Source: Tolypothrix sp. PCC 7712 (GTDB lineage Bacteria; Cyanobacteriota; Cyanobacteriia; Cyanobacteriales; Nostocaceae). From it: a DNA stretch of 64,000 bases. The notes beneath the pieces are model-generated. The model was not told where the DNA came from. It searched no databases and was given only the letters and a program-made list of their open reading frames with translations. Every line of letters begins with the position of its first letter. Position 1 is the stretch's first letter. Below are positions 17,577 to 26,069 of this stretch, piece after piece. A program made the translations under genes and the position numbers. Location: NCBI RefSeq assembly GCF_025860405.1, contig NZ_CP063785.1, positions 6,139,390 through 6,203,389 on the forward strand. The letters are read 5' to 3'.

Positions 17577-17626
17577 GGTTCTCATCAAGCTCCATCGCAG
17601 TAAACGATTTTCAGGAGCTTGAAAGA

Positions 17627-18244
17627 GTGCTAACAGCTTTTACCGCAGGTTTGTTACTAATTACAATTTCCGAGTTAGGGGATAAAACATTTTTTATCGC
17701 CGTGATTTTGTCAATGCGTCACCCACGACGCTTAGTCTTCTTGGGGGTGACAGCCGCTTTAGCTGCAATGACAATTCTTTCGGTGGTTTTGGGACAAACA
17801 ATATCTTTGTTGCCCAAAATTTATATTCATTATGCCGAAATCGCGTTGTTTATCGCCTTTGGTCTAAAGCTGCTATATCAAGGTAGTAAAATGTCAAAGG
17901 CTTGTGATACGGAAGTTGTAGAAGAAGCAGAAGCTGCGGTAAAGCAAGCAGATTTACAACTACCCAAACGCAAAACCCCACTGGCAATTTTAATCGAAGC
18001 CTTTACCTTAACATTTATGGCAGAGTGGGGCGATCGCACACAAATCGCTACCATTGCCCTAGCAGCAGGTAATAATCCCATTGGGGTGACTGTAGGTGCA
18101 GTATTAGGACATGCCATTTGTGCTGCGATCGCAGTCATTGGTGGCAAAATAATTGCGGGACGCATCTCAGAACGTCAAATAACTTTAATTGGCGGCTGCT
18201 TATTTTTAATCTTTGGTGTTGTAGCAGCCATTGAAGGAGCGTGA
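17627..18244 (+). CDS. mnx: UPF0016/GDT1-family manganese exporter (Mnx type)
   Basis: 205 residues from the GTG at 17627. The frame is open back to 17555, but that would lie inside the riboswitch terminator. AGGAG at 17612-17616 sits at normal spacing before 17627. There are two homologous halves of three membrane helices, each with the family signature: ISELGDKTFF (first) and MAEWGDRTQIATIALAAG (second). The Asp/Glu residues form the cation pathway. Cyanobacterial members (Mnx) move Mn2+ out of the cytoplasm into the thylakoid lumen or periplasm. The Mn riboswitch upstream supports this. A soluble linker (about 95-115) joins the halves. Confidence 0.93.
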   Translation: MLTAFTAGLLLITISELGDKTFFIAVILSMRHPRRLVFLGVTAALAAMTILSVVLGQTISLLPKIYIHYAEIALFIAFGLKLLYQGSKMSKACDTEVVEEAEAAVKQADLQLPKRKTPLAILIEAFTLTFMAEWGDRTQIATIALAAGNNPIGVTVGAVLGHAICAAIAVIGGKIIAGRISERQITLIGGCLFLIFGVVAAIEGA

Positions 18245-18540
18245 GGGGATTGGGGATTGGGGGCTGGGGACTGGGGATTGGGGATTGGGGATTGGGGACT
18301 GGGGATTGGGGATGAGGGAGATGAGGGAGATGAGGGAGACAAAACAATTCACAATTCAAAAGAATAGACTGTTTGCCATCCCCTCTCACAAACACCAATT
18401 ACCAATTACCAATTACCCATTACCAATTACCAATTACCCATTACCCATTACCCATTACCCATTACCAAACACCAATTACCAATTACCAATTACCCATTAC
18501 CAATTACCCATTACCAATTACCCATTACCAATTACCAAAC
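18245..18540. repeat. Short tandem repeat block between mnx and the kinase gene
   Basis: GGGGATT/GGGGACT runs, GAGATGAGG runs and then many copies of CCAATTA/CCCATTA. The block starts at the mnx stop codon and ends within a few bases of the stop codon of the convergent kinase gene. Confidence 0.85.
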
Positions 18541-18542
18541 AC

Positions 18543-19931
18543 CTAACTTCTCACCAAAGGAATTTCAATGGAAAATTCTGTACCTTTTCCTAGTTCAGAT
18601 ACAAATGAAATTGCTCCTTGATGTTGTTCTTCAATAATTTGCCGACTAATAGACAAACCTAATCCGGTTCCTTTACCAACAGGTTTGGTGGTAAACATTG
18701 GTTCAGATAAACCTTGTTGAACTGCTTGTGTCATACCAATGCCATTGTCAGCAATTTGAATAATTACTACTGAACGTTGTTCTATTACGCTAGTACGAAT
18801 TGTAATTTTTCCTGTGTACTCTACCAATGAAGAATTGCTTTTGGCAAATGACTCTTCTATGGCATCAATAGCATTAGCAAGGATATTCATAAATACTTGG
18901 TTTAAGGGGCCAGGAAAACATTCTACTAGCGGTAGGGTATTATATTCTTTAATTATTTGAATGGCTGGACGTTCTGGATTAGCTTTGAGGCGATATTGCA
19001 AAATTAATAATGTACTGTCGATACCTTCATGAATATTTGTGGGTTCAGCGCTTGCATCATCGCGGCGAGAAAAATGTCTCAGGGCGCGAATCATTTGCGC
19101 CATGCGCTTTGTGCCTTTATGCATCGATAAAATAATTTCTGGAAAGTCGCATATCAAATAATTCAAGTCGATTTCATCGATTTTATCGGCTATTTCATCG
19201 ACTGGTTCGGGATAATATTTTTGATAGAGATTTAATAATTCAATAAAACTTTGAGTATATTCGGAAGCGTGACCAAGATTTCCTAAAATAAAGTTGACAG
19301 GATTATTAATTTCATGAGCAATTCCGGCGACTAATTCACCTAAAGCAGACATTTTTTCTCGTTGTACCAGGTTTACCTGAGTTTGCTGGAGATGAGATAA
19401 AGCATGAGAAAGTTGAGATGTTCTTTCTTCTACCCGTTGTTCTAAATCTTGAGTCAGGCTTTGTAATTTCGCTTCTGCTAACAGACGTTCTGCTACTTCT
19501 TGTTGCAGTTGCTGATTTTGAGTTTGCAGTTGCTTGGTGAGATGACGAATTTTTAAATGAGTTTGCACACGTGCTAATACTTCTTGTTGATCACATGGTT
19601 TGGTAATATAGTCTACCGCTCCCAAATTTAAGCCTTTAACTTTATTGACAGTTTCTGAAAGAGCCGTCATAAAGATAATGGGAATATCAGCCGTTATGGG
19701 ATTTGATTTTAAGCGATCGCAGGTGGTAAATCCATCAATTCCCGGCATCATCACATCTAAGAGAATAATATCAGGGTGAGCATATTCAGCTTGGGCGATC
19801 GCACCTTCACCATTCACAGCCACTAAGATTTCCCAGCCTGTATCCATCAAGGCTTCTGATAAAACTTCTAAATTATTGGGGTTATCATCAACAATCAAAA
19901 TTACCCCTATTTCCACAATTGCTAAACTCAT
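18543..19931 (-). CDS. Receiver-histidine kinase hybrid (REC N-terminal, soluble)
   Basis: 462 residues, no membrane segment. An N-terminal receiver domain has VILIVDDNP and phospho-acceptor Asp59 in LLDVMMPGIDG, with ITKP. A coiled coil (about 130-190) leads to the kinase core: GELVAGIAHEINNPVNFILGN with His206, then FMNILANAIDA (N box), IADNGIGM (G1) and GKGTGLGLSISRQII (G2). This class usually takes a phosphate on its own receiver and controls its kinase or passes the signal on. Its start overlaps the end of the upstream kinase gene by 4 bp, so the pair is translationally coupled. The stop sits at the edge of a repeat block. Confidence 0.9.
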   Translation of the reverse strand: MSLAIVEIGVILIVDDNPNNLEVLSEALMDTGWEILVAVNGEGAIAQAEYAHPDIILLDVMMPGIDGFTTCDRLKSNPITADIPIIFMTALSETVNKVKGLNLGAVDYITKPCDQQEVLARVQTHLKIRHLTKQLQTQNQQLQQEVAERLLAEAKLQSLTQDLEQRVEERTSQLSHALSHLQQTQVNLVQREKMSALGELVAGIAHEINNPVNFILGNLGHASEYTQSFIELLNLYQKYYPEPVDEIADKIDEIDLNYLICDFPEIILSMHKGTKRMAQMIRALRHFSRRDDASAEPTNIHEGIDSTLLILQYRLKANPERPAIQIIKEYNTLPLVECFPGPLNQVFMNILANAIDAIEESFAKSNSSLVEYTGKITIRTSVIEQRSVVIIQIADNGIGMTQAVQQGLSEPMFTTKPVGKGTGLGLSISRQIIEEQHQGAISFVSELGKGTEFSIEIPLVRS

Positions 19932-22141
19932 TTTTGTTCTCCTCGATATAGCTGAATAAACTCTTTGATTTTGTCGATTTGAAAGCTTTTTGCCAGTTGC
20001 AGTAACTCTTGAGCAAAGGGTATAAATTTTTCATCTAATTGTTTAAGCTTTTCTGCTTGCTCACGAATACCCTTAATATTTCCTCTCATCGCTAATTCAA
20101 AAAGTTGCTCAACTTCTGCAGATGGAATTGTAATTAATTTATTGACTGAAATTGGAGGATTCACAGGTATCACTTCTACAGCTTCTTTTGACTGTAGCGA
20201 CTCATAAATCCACTCAACTTGTAAGTACTGCTGTAACTTCAAAAATAAATCTTCCATCTGCACAGGTTTAGGCAGAAAATCATCTGCACCAACTCCTATA
20301 CTTTTATGTTCGTCAGACTCAAATACGCTAGCAGATGAAACAATAATTGTTAAATTTTCAAACTCAGGTAACATCCGGAGACGACGTGTCAATTCAAAGC
20401 CATCCATTACAGGCATAGTTAAGTCTGTAATTATTAAATCTGGTAAAAATTGACAAGCCTTTTCTAAGGCTTGCTCACCATTAGTTGCTTCTGCAATTTC
20501 AAATCCAATTTCTTGAAGCAAATTGACAATTACAGAACGATTTTCCCATTTATCATCGACAATTAATAATTTCCGCTTACCATTAGCAATGCCAACAATT
20601 TTATCGTCGGCTATCATTCTGGCTGATTGCATCCAGTCTAATGATTCCTGTAAATCCAAATCCATCCAAAAGCTACTACCTTGATTTAATTCACTTTTTA
20701 CCTGAATTTTACTGCCCATTAATTTGACAATTTTTTGGCTAATAGCCAAACCTAAACCAGTACCTTCAGATTGTTTGTGAGTATCTCCAGCTTGCTCAAA
20801 AGGTAAAAATATTTTCTCTATTTGTGCTTGGCTTATACCAATTCCTGTGTCACTAACTTGGCAGCGAATTTTTGTAGTTAATGTTGATTTTTCTAATACA
20901 GTAACAGTAAACTGTACACCTCCTGTTTCAGTGAATTTAATAGCATTACTCAATAAATTAATTAATACTTGTCGTAACCTTTTTTCATCTGCAGATATAG
21001 CTGTTGGCAAATCGTGAGATGGTTGATAAATAAATGAGATACCTTTTTGTTCTGCACGAATGCGGCAAATTTCTACAACACTTTGAAGAAATGCTGGAAA
21101 ATGGAAATCATGACAATAAAGTTCCATTTTCTGAGCTTCGATTTTAGATAAATCTAAAATATCATTAATTAATGTTAAAAGATGTGAGCCACATTGGTGA
21201 ATAATCCTTAAGCCATCGCGCTGTTTAGTTGTGATGCTGATATCTCGTTGGAGAATTTGAGCATAACCTAAAATACCGTTCAACGGAGTTCGCAATTCGT
21301 GGCTCATATTAGCTAAAAACTCACTTTTAGCACGATTTGCTCTATCGGCAAGTTCTTTCTTTAATTCCAGAGAGCGATAAGATGCAGCTAAAGTTGCAGA
21401 CATTTGGTTAAATGCATCTGCTAATTCTTCAATTTCATCTTGCGTCTTGATATTTAGGCGATACTCTAGATTGCCATTGCCAAGAATTACTGCTCCCTGT
21501 TGTAGCTGTTGAATTGAGCGAGTTACTGGTAAGAGAATCAGTAATAACTGCCCGATAAAAATTAGCAGAATAGACAAGATAATGATTTGTCTTGCAAGTT
21601 GAGTATTCTGTTTGAAATGCTCAAATTCTTGCTTGTCTAGCGCATAGTGTTGTTGGAGTTTCTGAGTTAAGACATTTAAATATAGTTCAATATCACGAGA
21701 AAAAGCATTAATCACGCGAAAATCTTGCTGTGATTGAGCTAACTCTAAAGGTTTATCGATTTGTGATTGATTCGTGAGTTCTGTGACTACCTCAGCTAAA
21801 AGATGATGGCGATCGCGAATTTTATTTAACTCTGAAGCCACACCTGGATTTAAATTTTCTAGTTCAGATAAATTAGTGATAAATGCCGATAATGCATCTT
21901 GGTATTTCAGCAGATTTACCGCATCACGCCTCAGCAAAATCATATCTTTAAGCGCTGCTACCTGATTATTTAAGGCAACATTAATTCGCAAAATAGTAGT
22001 TAAAGCCTGAGCATTTTTGGTTTGGGTGTCTTGGGCTGTAGTTTCAGATTTCCTAATGAAGATGTCACCACCAACTAGAGTAGAAACAACCAGTCCTCCG
22101 ACAATTAAAGACGAGCCAATACACTTGGTCGTGATTCGCAT
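19928..22141 (-). CDS. Membrane hybrid histidine kinase (periplasmic sensor, HAMP, HK, REC)
   Basis: 737 residues. Membrane helix about 8-26, periplasmic helical domain about 30-180, second helix about 183-205, HAMP about 206-260. HisKA has SHELRTPLNGILGYAQ with His281. The ATPase has LSNAIKFTETGG, VSDTGIGIS and GTGLGLAIS. The receiver (about 525-640) has LLIVDDK and IITDLTMPVMDGFE. A helical C-terminal tail of about 100 residues lacks an obvious Hpt histidine. The gene lies 14 bp after the binding-protein gene and overlaps the next kinase, so the three form one operon. The likely ligand input is the binding protein docking on the periplasmic domain, which is inferred. Confidence 0.92.
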   Translation of the reverse strand: MRITTKCIGSSLIVGGLVVSTLVGGDIFIRKSETTAQDTQTKNAQALTTILRINVALNNQVAALKDMILLRRDAVNLLKYQDALSAFITNLSELENLNPGVASELNKIRDRHHLLAEVVTELTNQSQIDKPLELAQSQQDFRVINAFSRDIELYLNVLTQKLQQHYALDKQEFEHFKQNTQLARQIIILSILLIFIGQLLLILLPVTRSIQQLQQGAVILGNGNLEYRLNIKTQDEIEELADAFNQMSATLAASYRSLELKKELADRANRAKSEFLANMSHELRTPLNGILGYAQILQRDISITTKQRDGLRIIHQCGSHLLTLINDILDLSKIEAQKMELYCHDFHFPAFLQSVVEICRIRAEQKGISFIYQPSHDLPTAISADEKRLRQVLINLLSNAIKFTETGGVQFTVTVLEKSTLTTKIRCQVSDTGIGISQAQIEKIFLPFEQAGDTHKQSEGTGLGLAISQKIVKLMGSKIQVKSELNQGSSFWMDLDLQESLDWMQSARMIADDKIVGIANGKRKLLIVDDKWENRSVIVNLLQEIGFEIAEATNGEQALEKACQFLPDLIITDLTMPVMDGFELTRRLRMLPEFENLTIIVSSASVFESDEHKSIGVGADDFLPKPVQMEDLFLKLQQYLQVEWIYESLQSKEAVEVIPVNPPISVNKLITIPSAEVEQLFELAMRGNIKGIREQAEKLKQLDEKFIPFAQELLQLAKSFQIDKIKEFIQLYRGEQK

Positions 22142-22155
22142 AATTTTTTGTCGTT

Positions 22156-23118
22156 CTATTGAGTGGGAACCCGCTTTTGAAAGTCTCTAATAATGTCATA
22201 ATCGGAATCTTGCACCAGAGTATAGCCAATTCCCACAGCACCGCTAGGGTCGATTAAACCCGCCGGTGCATCAATCAATACCTTTTTCAAAGTATCTTTG
22301 AGTTCAATAGAGACTTTACTAGCTGCAACAATAGGTATGCTTGGGAGCGGCACAGATTCCCAAATAATCGTGTATTTTTTAGGGTCGATTTTCCCTTCTT
22401 TAATTTGTTGTGTAAATGATCGCTTGTCATCTGCGATCGCATCTACTTCACCTTTGATTAAAGCTTGCTTAGATTTATCATGGCTACCCAAGAAAACAAC
22501 TGAGCGAAAATCTCTTTGAGGATTAATACCCAATTCTTGTAATTTAGCCATTGGGACAACATATCCAGAAGCAGATATCCTACTTACAAAAGCAAAGCGT
22601 TTACCTGGTAAATCTTGTAAAGTTTTAATACCGCTAGTTTTGCTAGCGATAATTACAGATGTATACCAAGGTCGCTTGGTATCTTGATTAATTGGAGAAA
22701 CAAGGGGTTCAATTTGAGAATCTCGAAGGCGGGCCGCAATGTAGCTACTTGGCCCCAGGTACGCTAAATCTACTTTCCCTTGAATTAATAATTCAACTGC
22801 TGTTTCGTAGTTCTTAGTAATTTCAAATTGAAAAGGCCGCTTCAGGGTTTTGCCTAAATAGTCAGCCAAAGGTTGCAGTTTCTGTTCTTGCTCAGAGGAA
22901 ACTTGCCAAGGAATCACCGCCATTGTGATTGCGGCTTGTTCGTTTTCAGTTCGCTGGCTGTGAGGTGATGGAACCGTCAGGGGTTGAATTGCAGACGAAC
23001 TTTCACGATTTGCAGTACAGGCTGTACCGAATAGTGCGATCGCTAATACTGAAAGCCAGACAGTAGCCCTTATTTTAGGTAAATTATCGACAACTTTACA
23101 AAAAAGTTGCTGATACAT
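22156..23118 (-). CDS. PhnD-like periplasmic substrate-binding protein (sensor partner)
   Basis: 320 residues from the ATG at 23118, chosen because AAAGGAAAAAATTT precedes it; the frame is open to 23196. The N-terminal hydrophobic segment ends in ALFGTAC, a possible but atypical lipobox. The mature protein has PhnD/phosphate-phosphite-phosphonate binding-protein features: AVIPWQVSSEQEQKLQPLAD, YLGKTLKRPFQFEI, KVDLAYLGPSSYIAA, LQDLPGKRFAFV, GEVDAIADDK. No ABC permease or ATPase gene is nearby. The gene is first in an operon with two histidine kinases, so it most likely presents a ligand to the membrane kinase. The ligand is unknown. Confidence 0.88.
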   Translation of the reverse strand: MYQQLFCKVVDNLPKIRATVWLSVLAIALFGTACTANRESSSAIQPLTVPSPHSQRTENEQAAITMAVIPWQVSSEQEQKLQPLADYLGKTLKRPFQFEITKNYETAVELLIQGKVDLAYLGPSSYIAARLRDSQIEPLVSPINQDTKRPWYTSVIIASKTSGIKTLQDLPGKRFAFVSRISASGYVVPMAKLQELGINPQRDFRSVVFLGSHDKSKQALIKGEVDAIADDKRSFTQQIKEGKIDPKKYTIIWESVPLPSIPIVAASKVSIELKDTLKKVLIDAPAGLIDPSGAVGIGYTLVQDSDYDIIRDFQKRVPTQ

Positions 23119-23247
23119 AAATTTTTTCCTTTTGTAGCCTGTTCTGTGAACAACGGTGTACTCGTTTATTAATCCCAAAACCGTACATCTACTCACATCA
23201 AGGCTGGAAAATTTTTTATTTCATATAATCTAAGTATTATTACTTGA

Positions 23248-23440
23248 AAGGGGAAAGGGGAAAGGGGAATGGGTAATGGGGAATGGGTAATGGGTAATGG
23301 GGAATGGGTAATGGGGAATGGGTAATGGGGACTGGGGACTGGGGAACTCGGGGCCCTCTCTGGGGATAAGGGGGAATGGGGACTAGGGACTGGGGAACTC
23401 GGGGCCCCCTCTGGGGATAAGGGGTAATGGGGAATGGGGA
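23248..23440. repeat. Short tandem repeat block (GGTAATGGGGAAT type)
   Basis: GGGGAAAGG, GGGTAATGGGGAATG and GGGGACT runs. A longer unit (GGGGAACTCGGGGCCC ... TCTGGGGATAAGGG) occurs twice. A run of TTTTGACTTTTGAC follows at 23555-23618. No gene is seen in 23197-23634. Confidence 0.8.
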
Positions 23441-23634
23441 ATAGGAAAGGGAAAAGTACGACAGGAGAAAAATTTGGCTTTTGAAGGCCAGTTGCTACCC
23501 TGTGGGAACGCTTTCATCGGTACAATTCGGGGAACCGTAAGGGCGCACTGGCTCCTTTTGACTTTTGACTTTTGACTTTTGACTTTTGACTTTTGACTTT
23601 TGACTTTTGACTTTTGACCCTTAACCCTTAATCC

Positions 23635-24513
23635 TTACGGTTTACTTGCTGGTGAGGCTGTAGACGATGCAGTTGGCGCTGGAACTGGAGCAACTTCTGC
23701 TGCTTTATTAATTTCGTCTTTGTATTGAGCAGGTGCTAAAGCCGAAGCTGTATTGAATAAAGGTTTAGCTTCAGCAACTTTGCCTTGTTGCTTCAGTAAC
23801 ATTGCCTTAGCCAAAACCGGACGAAAATCCTTGGTATCTTTTTGGATTGCTTGATCGTATGCGGAAATAGCTTGGGGATAGCGTTTTTGAGACGCATGAA
23901 CAGTGCCTAAAAGCACCTGTACTGCAACTGTATCTACACTTCCGGGCTGAATTTTATTAGCTTGGGGTGCGGCGGATAAAGTATCTTGCAATAAACCAAT
24001 AGCAGCTTCAGGGCGTTGTTGACTGAGTAACAGAGACACCATTCCTTGCAAAGCTTTCAAATCGCCTGGTTTTGTACTTAAAACACTACGATAGGCTTGA
24101 GCTGCGCCTTCCTTATCGCCAATTTGCTGCTTGGCTTGAGCCAAAAGAACAGCGTATTCGGTTTGTTCTGGATTCAGCTTGGCTAACTTTTCTAAAGGTT
24201 CAATTACACCTTGAATATCTCCTTCTTTGAGAGTTAAAAGTTGTAACCTTGCTTGGAGCAAGCCTTTAAGAGCAGTTTGATTTTCTGGTTCCCGTTGTAA
24301 AACCAGCTGATAACCCCGAACTTCATCTTGGAGTTTTGATTTTTGGTCAGTTGAAGCCACATTGTTCCCAGCGCTGGCATTGTTCTGGGCTGGAGTTTGC
24401 TTATCATTTTGTTGATTAAATGCAGCAAACAGTGGAACCATTGAAATACCCACAAAAGCAAGAACTGCCAGAGCCAGCACGACCTTAACTAACCAGCTGC
24501 GCGTTTGAGACAC
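23635..24513 (-). CDS. Membrane-anchored TPR protein
   Basis: 292 residues. An N-terminal signal anchor (WLVKVVLALAVLAFVGISMV, about 7-27) is followed by a Gln/Asn-rich linker and about five TPR units (for example GYQLVLQREPENQTALKGLL, AQAYRSVLSTKPGDLKALQG and AISAYDQAIQKDTKDFRPVL), ending in a Pro/Ala/Ser-rich tail. It should act as a scaffold at the cytoplasmic or thylakoid membrane, partner unknown. The gene is monocistronic, convergent with nothing, and divergent from the RGG protein gene at 24888. Confidence 0.8.
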   Translation of the reverse strand: MSQTRSWLVKVVLALAVLAFVGISMVPLFAAFNQQNDKQTPAQNNASAGNNVASTDQKSKLQDEVRGYQLVLQREPENQTALKGLLQARLQLLTLKEGDIQGVIEPLEKLAKLNPEQTEYAVLLAQAKQQIGDKEGAAQAYRSVLSTKPGDLKALQGMVSLLLSQQRPEAAIGLLQDTLSAAPQANKIQPGSVDTVAVQVLLGTVHASQKRYPQAISAYDQAIQKDTKDFRPVLAKAMLLKQQGKVAEAKPLFNTASALAPAQYKDEINKAAEVAPVPAPTASSTASPASKP

Positions 24514-24709
24514 AAGACTTCCTTCTTTTGAACATTAATGACATTATCATTTACAGAAAACGCAAAGTTAAAAATTTCCAAAACTTTGCGGAATACCGTC
24601 TATTGCCTGTGAATTTTATAACAAATAACGATCAACGCTTGCTAAAGTAAGTGATGACTTTAGGAGGAGCCGTCAGCATTGTAGCTATGATATGCTTCCG
24701 AAACTAGTG

Positions 24710-24758
24710 TAAAGACGCTAAATTACACATTTAGTGTACAAATAAATTTGCGTCTTTA
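24710..24758 (+). promoter_or_regulatory. Long hairpin in the leader of the RGG-tail gene
   Basis: TAAAGACGC (24710-24718) pairs with GCGTCTTTA (24750-24758), and inside it TACAC and GTGTA form a second small stem. It lies about 130 bp before the start codon at 24888. A leader RNA structure or operator is possible; no known family is recognised. Confidence 0.35.
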
Positions 24759-24887
24759 GAATTGTATAGGGCGCTCTGGCGTGGCTGGGTTGAAAGTAAA
24801 TATACTTTCATCTGCCGCACAAACGCTCTTTTCAGCTGCCTTCGTAAAATCCCACAATGGGATGTGTCTCCGCCGCAAGGAGTTTTT

Positions 24888-25913
24888 ATGAATTCCGACC
24901 TGATGCCGTCGCCTGAATCTTCCAACTCTTCTGCCTCTAACCAGGGCCCTATTGAAGAGGCAGCCGCTAGTGTTCCTACAGTAGCAGCCCAGTCCTCTGA
25001 AGTTGACAACTCGACCGTTGAACCCAGCGAAACTGCTGCTAATAGCAACTTCGCGAATCGCCAGCAACCGATTCCACCACCTAGCGAACCAATGCAGTAC
25101 CGTGCCATTGGGTTAGTTCGCGGTCGCTATCTTGCCAGTGATGAACAATTTACCCAAGGTTCTCTGCTAACCGCAGATGGGGTAGAACTCAATGCCGTTC
25201 TCCTAGGACGGATTATGAGTTTAGTTAAGAATCACTTAGATTTAGAACAAGAACATCTTTGGGTAGTTTATCCGCGCACCAGACAAGAAAATGATGCATT
25301 GCACCTTCAAATTGTCGGCGTTTGGGAGCCAGAAAAACTGGCTAAACAACTGACAGATGAAGACGAGCCAGATTCTGAATCATCAGACTTAGATAATGCT
25401 GATGATACTGTGTCTAAAACTGCCGAAGAAACTACTAGCACCCCAAAACCCTCATCAGAAATTCCAGATGGTGGTTTTTCCGTTCGCGGTGAAGTCGTCT
25501 ACCAGTCATTTGATGCTAAAAGCTTAGTGGTCAAAATTAAGCAGGCTCCGCGTAAACCTATCGATAAACCCAAATATTTTAAATTGAAATTGACGGGTGT
25601 GCTGACGACTAAAGCAGTAGGAAAGTTCTGGGACTTTCAAGTGAAGCGGGAAGCTGACTTACTGCTCATAGAAAATGCTGAAGCGATCGCCGATTTACCC
25701 AAAAAGCGCAGACCATCATTCAGAGGTGGCCCTCGTGGTGGTGGTGGCGGCGGTGGAGCTGGCAGAAGACCATTCACACCCCGACGCGGTAGTAGCGATA
25801 CTCCACGCCCAGTCAAGAAAATAGGCGGTGGTGACTCTGCTGCTGTCTCAAAACCAGTACCAAAAACCCCTGCGCCTAAGCCAATTAAACGGCCAAAACC
25901 GGCTCAGGAATAG
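24888..25913 (+). CDS. Conserved cyanobacterial protein with Gly/Arg-rich (RGG) tail
   Basis: 341 residues from the ATG at 24888, which follows CAAGGAG at ideal spacing; an open frame back to 24762 lacks a ribosome site. Disordered N-terminus (about 1-65), globular part 1 (YRAIGLVRGRYLASDEQF ... LHLQIVGVWEPEKL, about 70-155), acidic linker, globular part 2 (FSVRGEVVYQSFDAKSLVVK ... LLLIENAEAIADLPKK, about 195-275). The basic tail has RGGPRGGGGGGGAGRR and Lys/Pro repeats. The RGG tail suggests RNA binding, as in cyanobacterial Rbp proteins, but no RRM is visible. Function unknown. Confidence 0.75.
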   Translation: MNSDLMPSPESSNSSASNQGPIEEAAASVPTVAAQSSEVDNSTVEPSETAANSNFANRQQPIPPPSEPMQYRAIGLVRGRYLASDEQFTQGSLLTADGVELNAVLLGRIMSLVKNHLDLEQEHLWVVYPRTRQENDALHLQIVGVWEPEKLAKQLTDEDEPDSESSDLDNADDTVSKTAEETTSTPKPSSEIPDGGFSVRGEVVYQSFDAKSLVVKIKQAPRKPIDKPKYFKLKLTGVLTTKAVGKFWDFQVKREADLLLIENAEAIADLPKKRRPSFRGGPRGGGGGGGAGRRPFTPRRGSSDTPRPVKKIGGGDSAAVSKPVPKTPAPKPIKRPKPAQE

Positions 25914-25914
25914 G

Positions 25915-26068
25915 AATGGGGCATGGGGCATGGGGCATTGGGCATGGGGCATGGGGCATTGGGTAATTGGTAATTGGTGATTGGTAATTGGTAATTGCTG
26001 TTCTCCCCTTGTCTCCCTCATCCCCCTCATCTTCCCCAATCCCCAGTCCCCAATCCCCAATCCCCAGC
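25915..26068. repeat. Short tandem repeat block between convergent genes
   Basis: GGGGCAT runs, GGTAATT runs, CTCCCTCAT-type runs and CCCCAAT/CCCCAGT fill the gap between the RGG-tail gene and the DUF39 gene. It reaches both stop codons. Confidence 0.8.
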
Positions 26069-26069
26069 C

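Noticed and set aside
17555..17626. N-terminal extension of the Mn exporter from the GTG at 17555
   Set aside because: It lies inside the riboswitch terminator and lacks a ribosome site; 17627 has AGGAG at good spacing.
24762..24887. Upstream extension of the RGG-tail protein
   Set aside because: There is no ribosome site at 24762, while CAAGGAG precedes the ATG at 24888.
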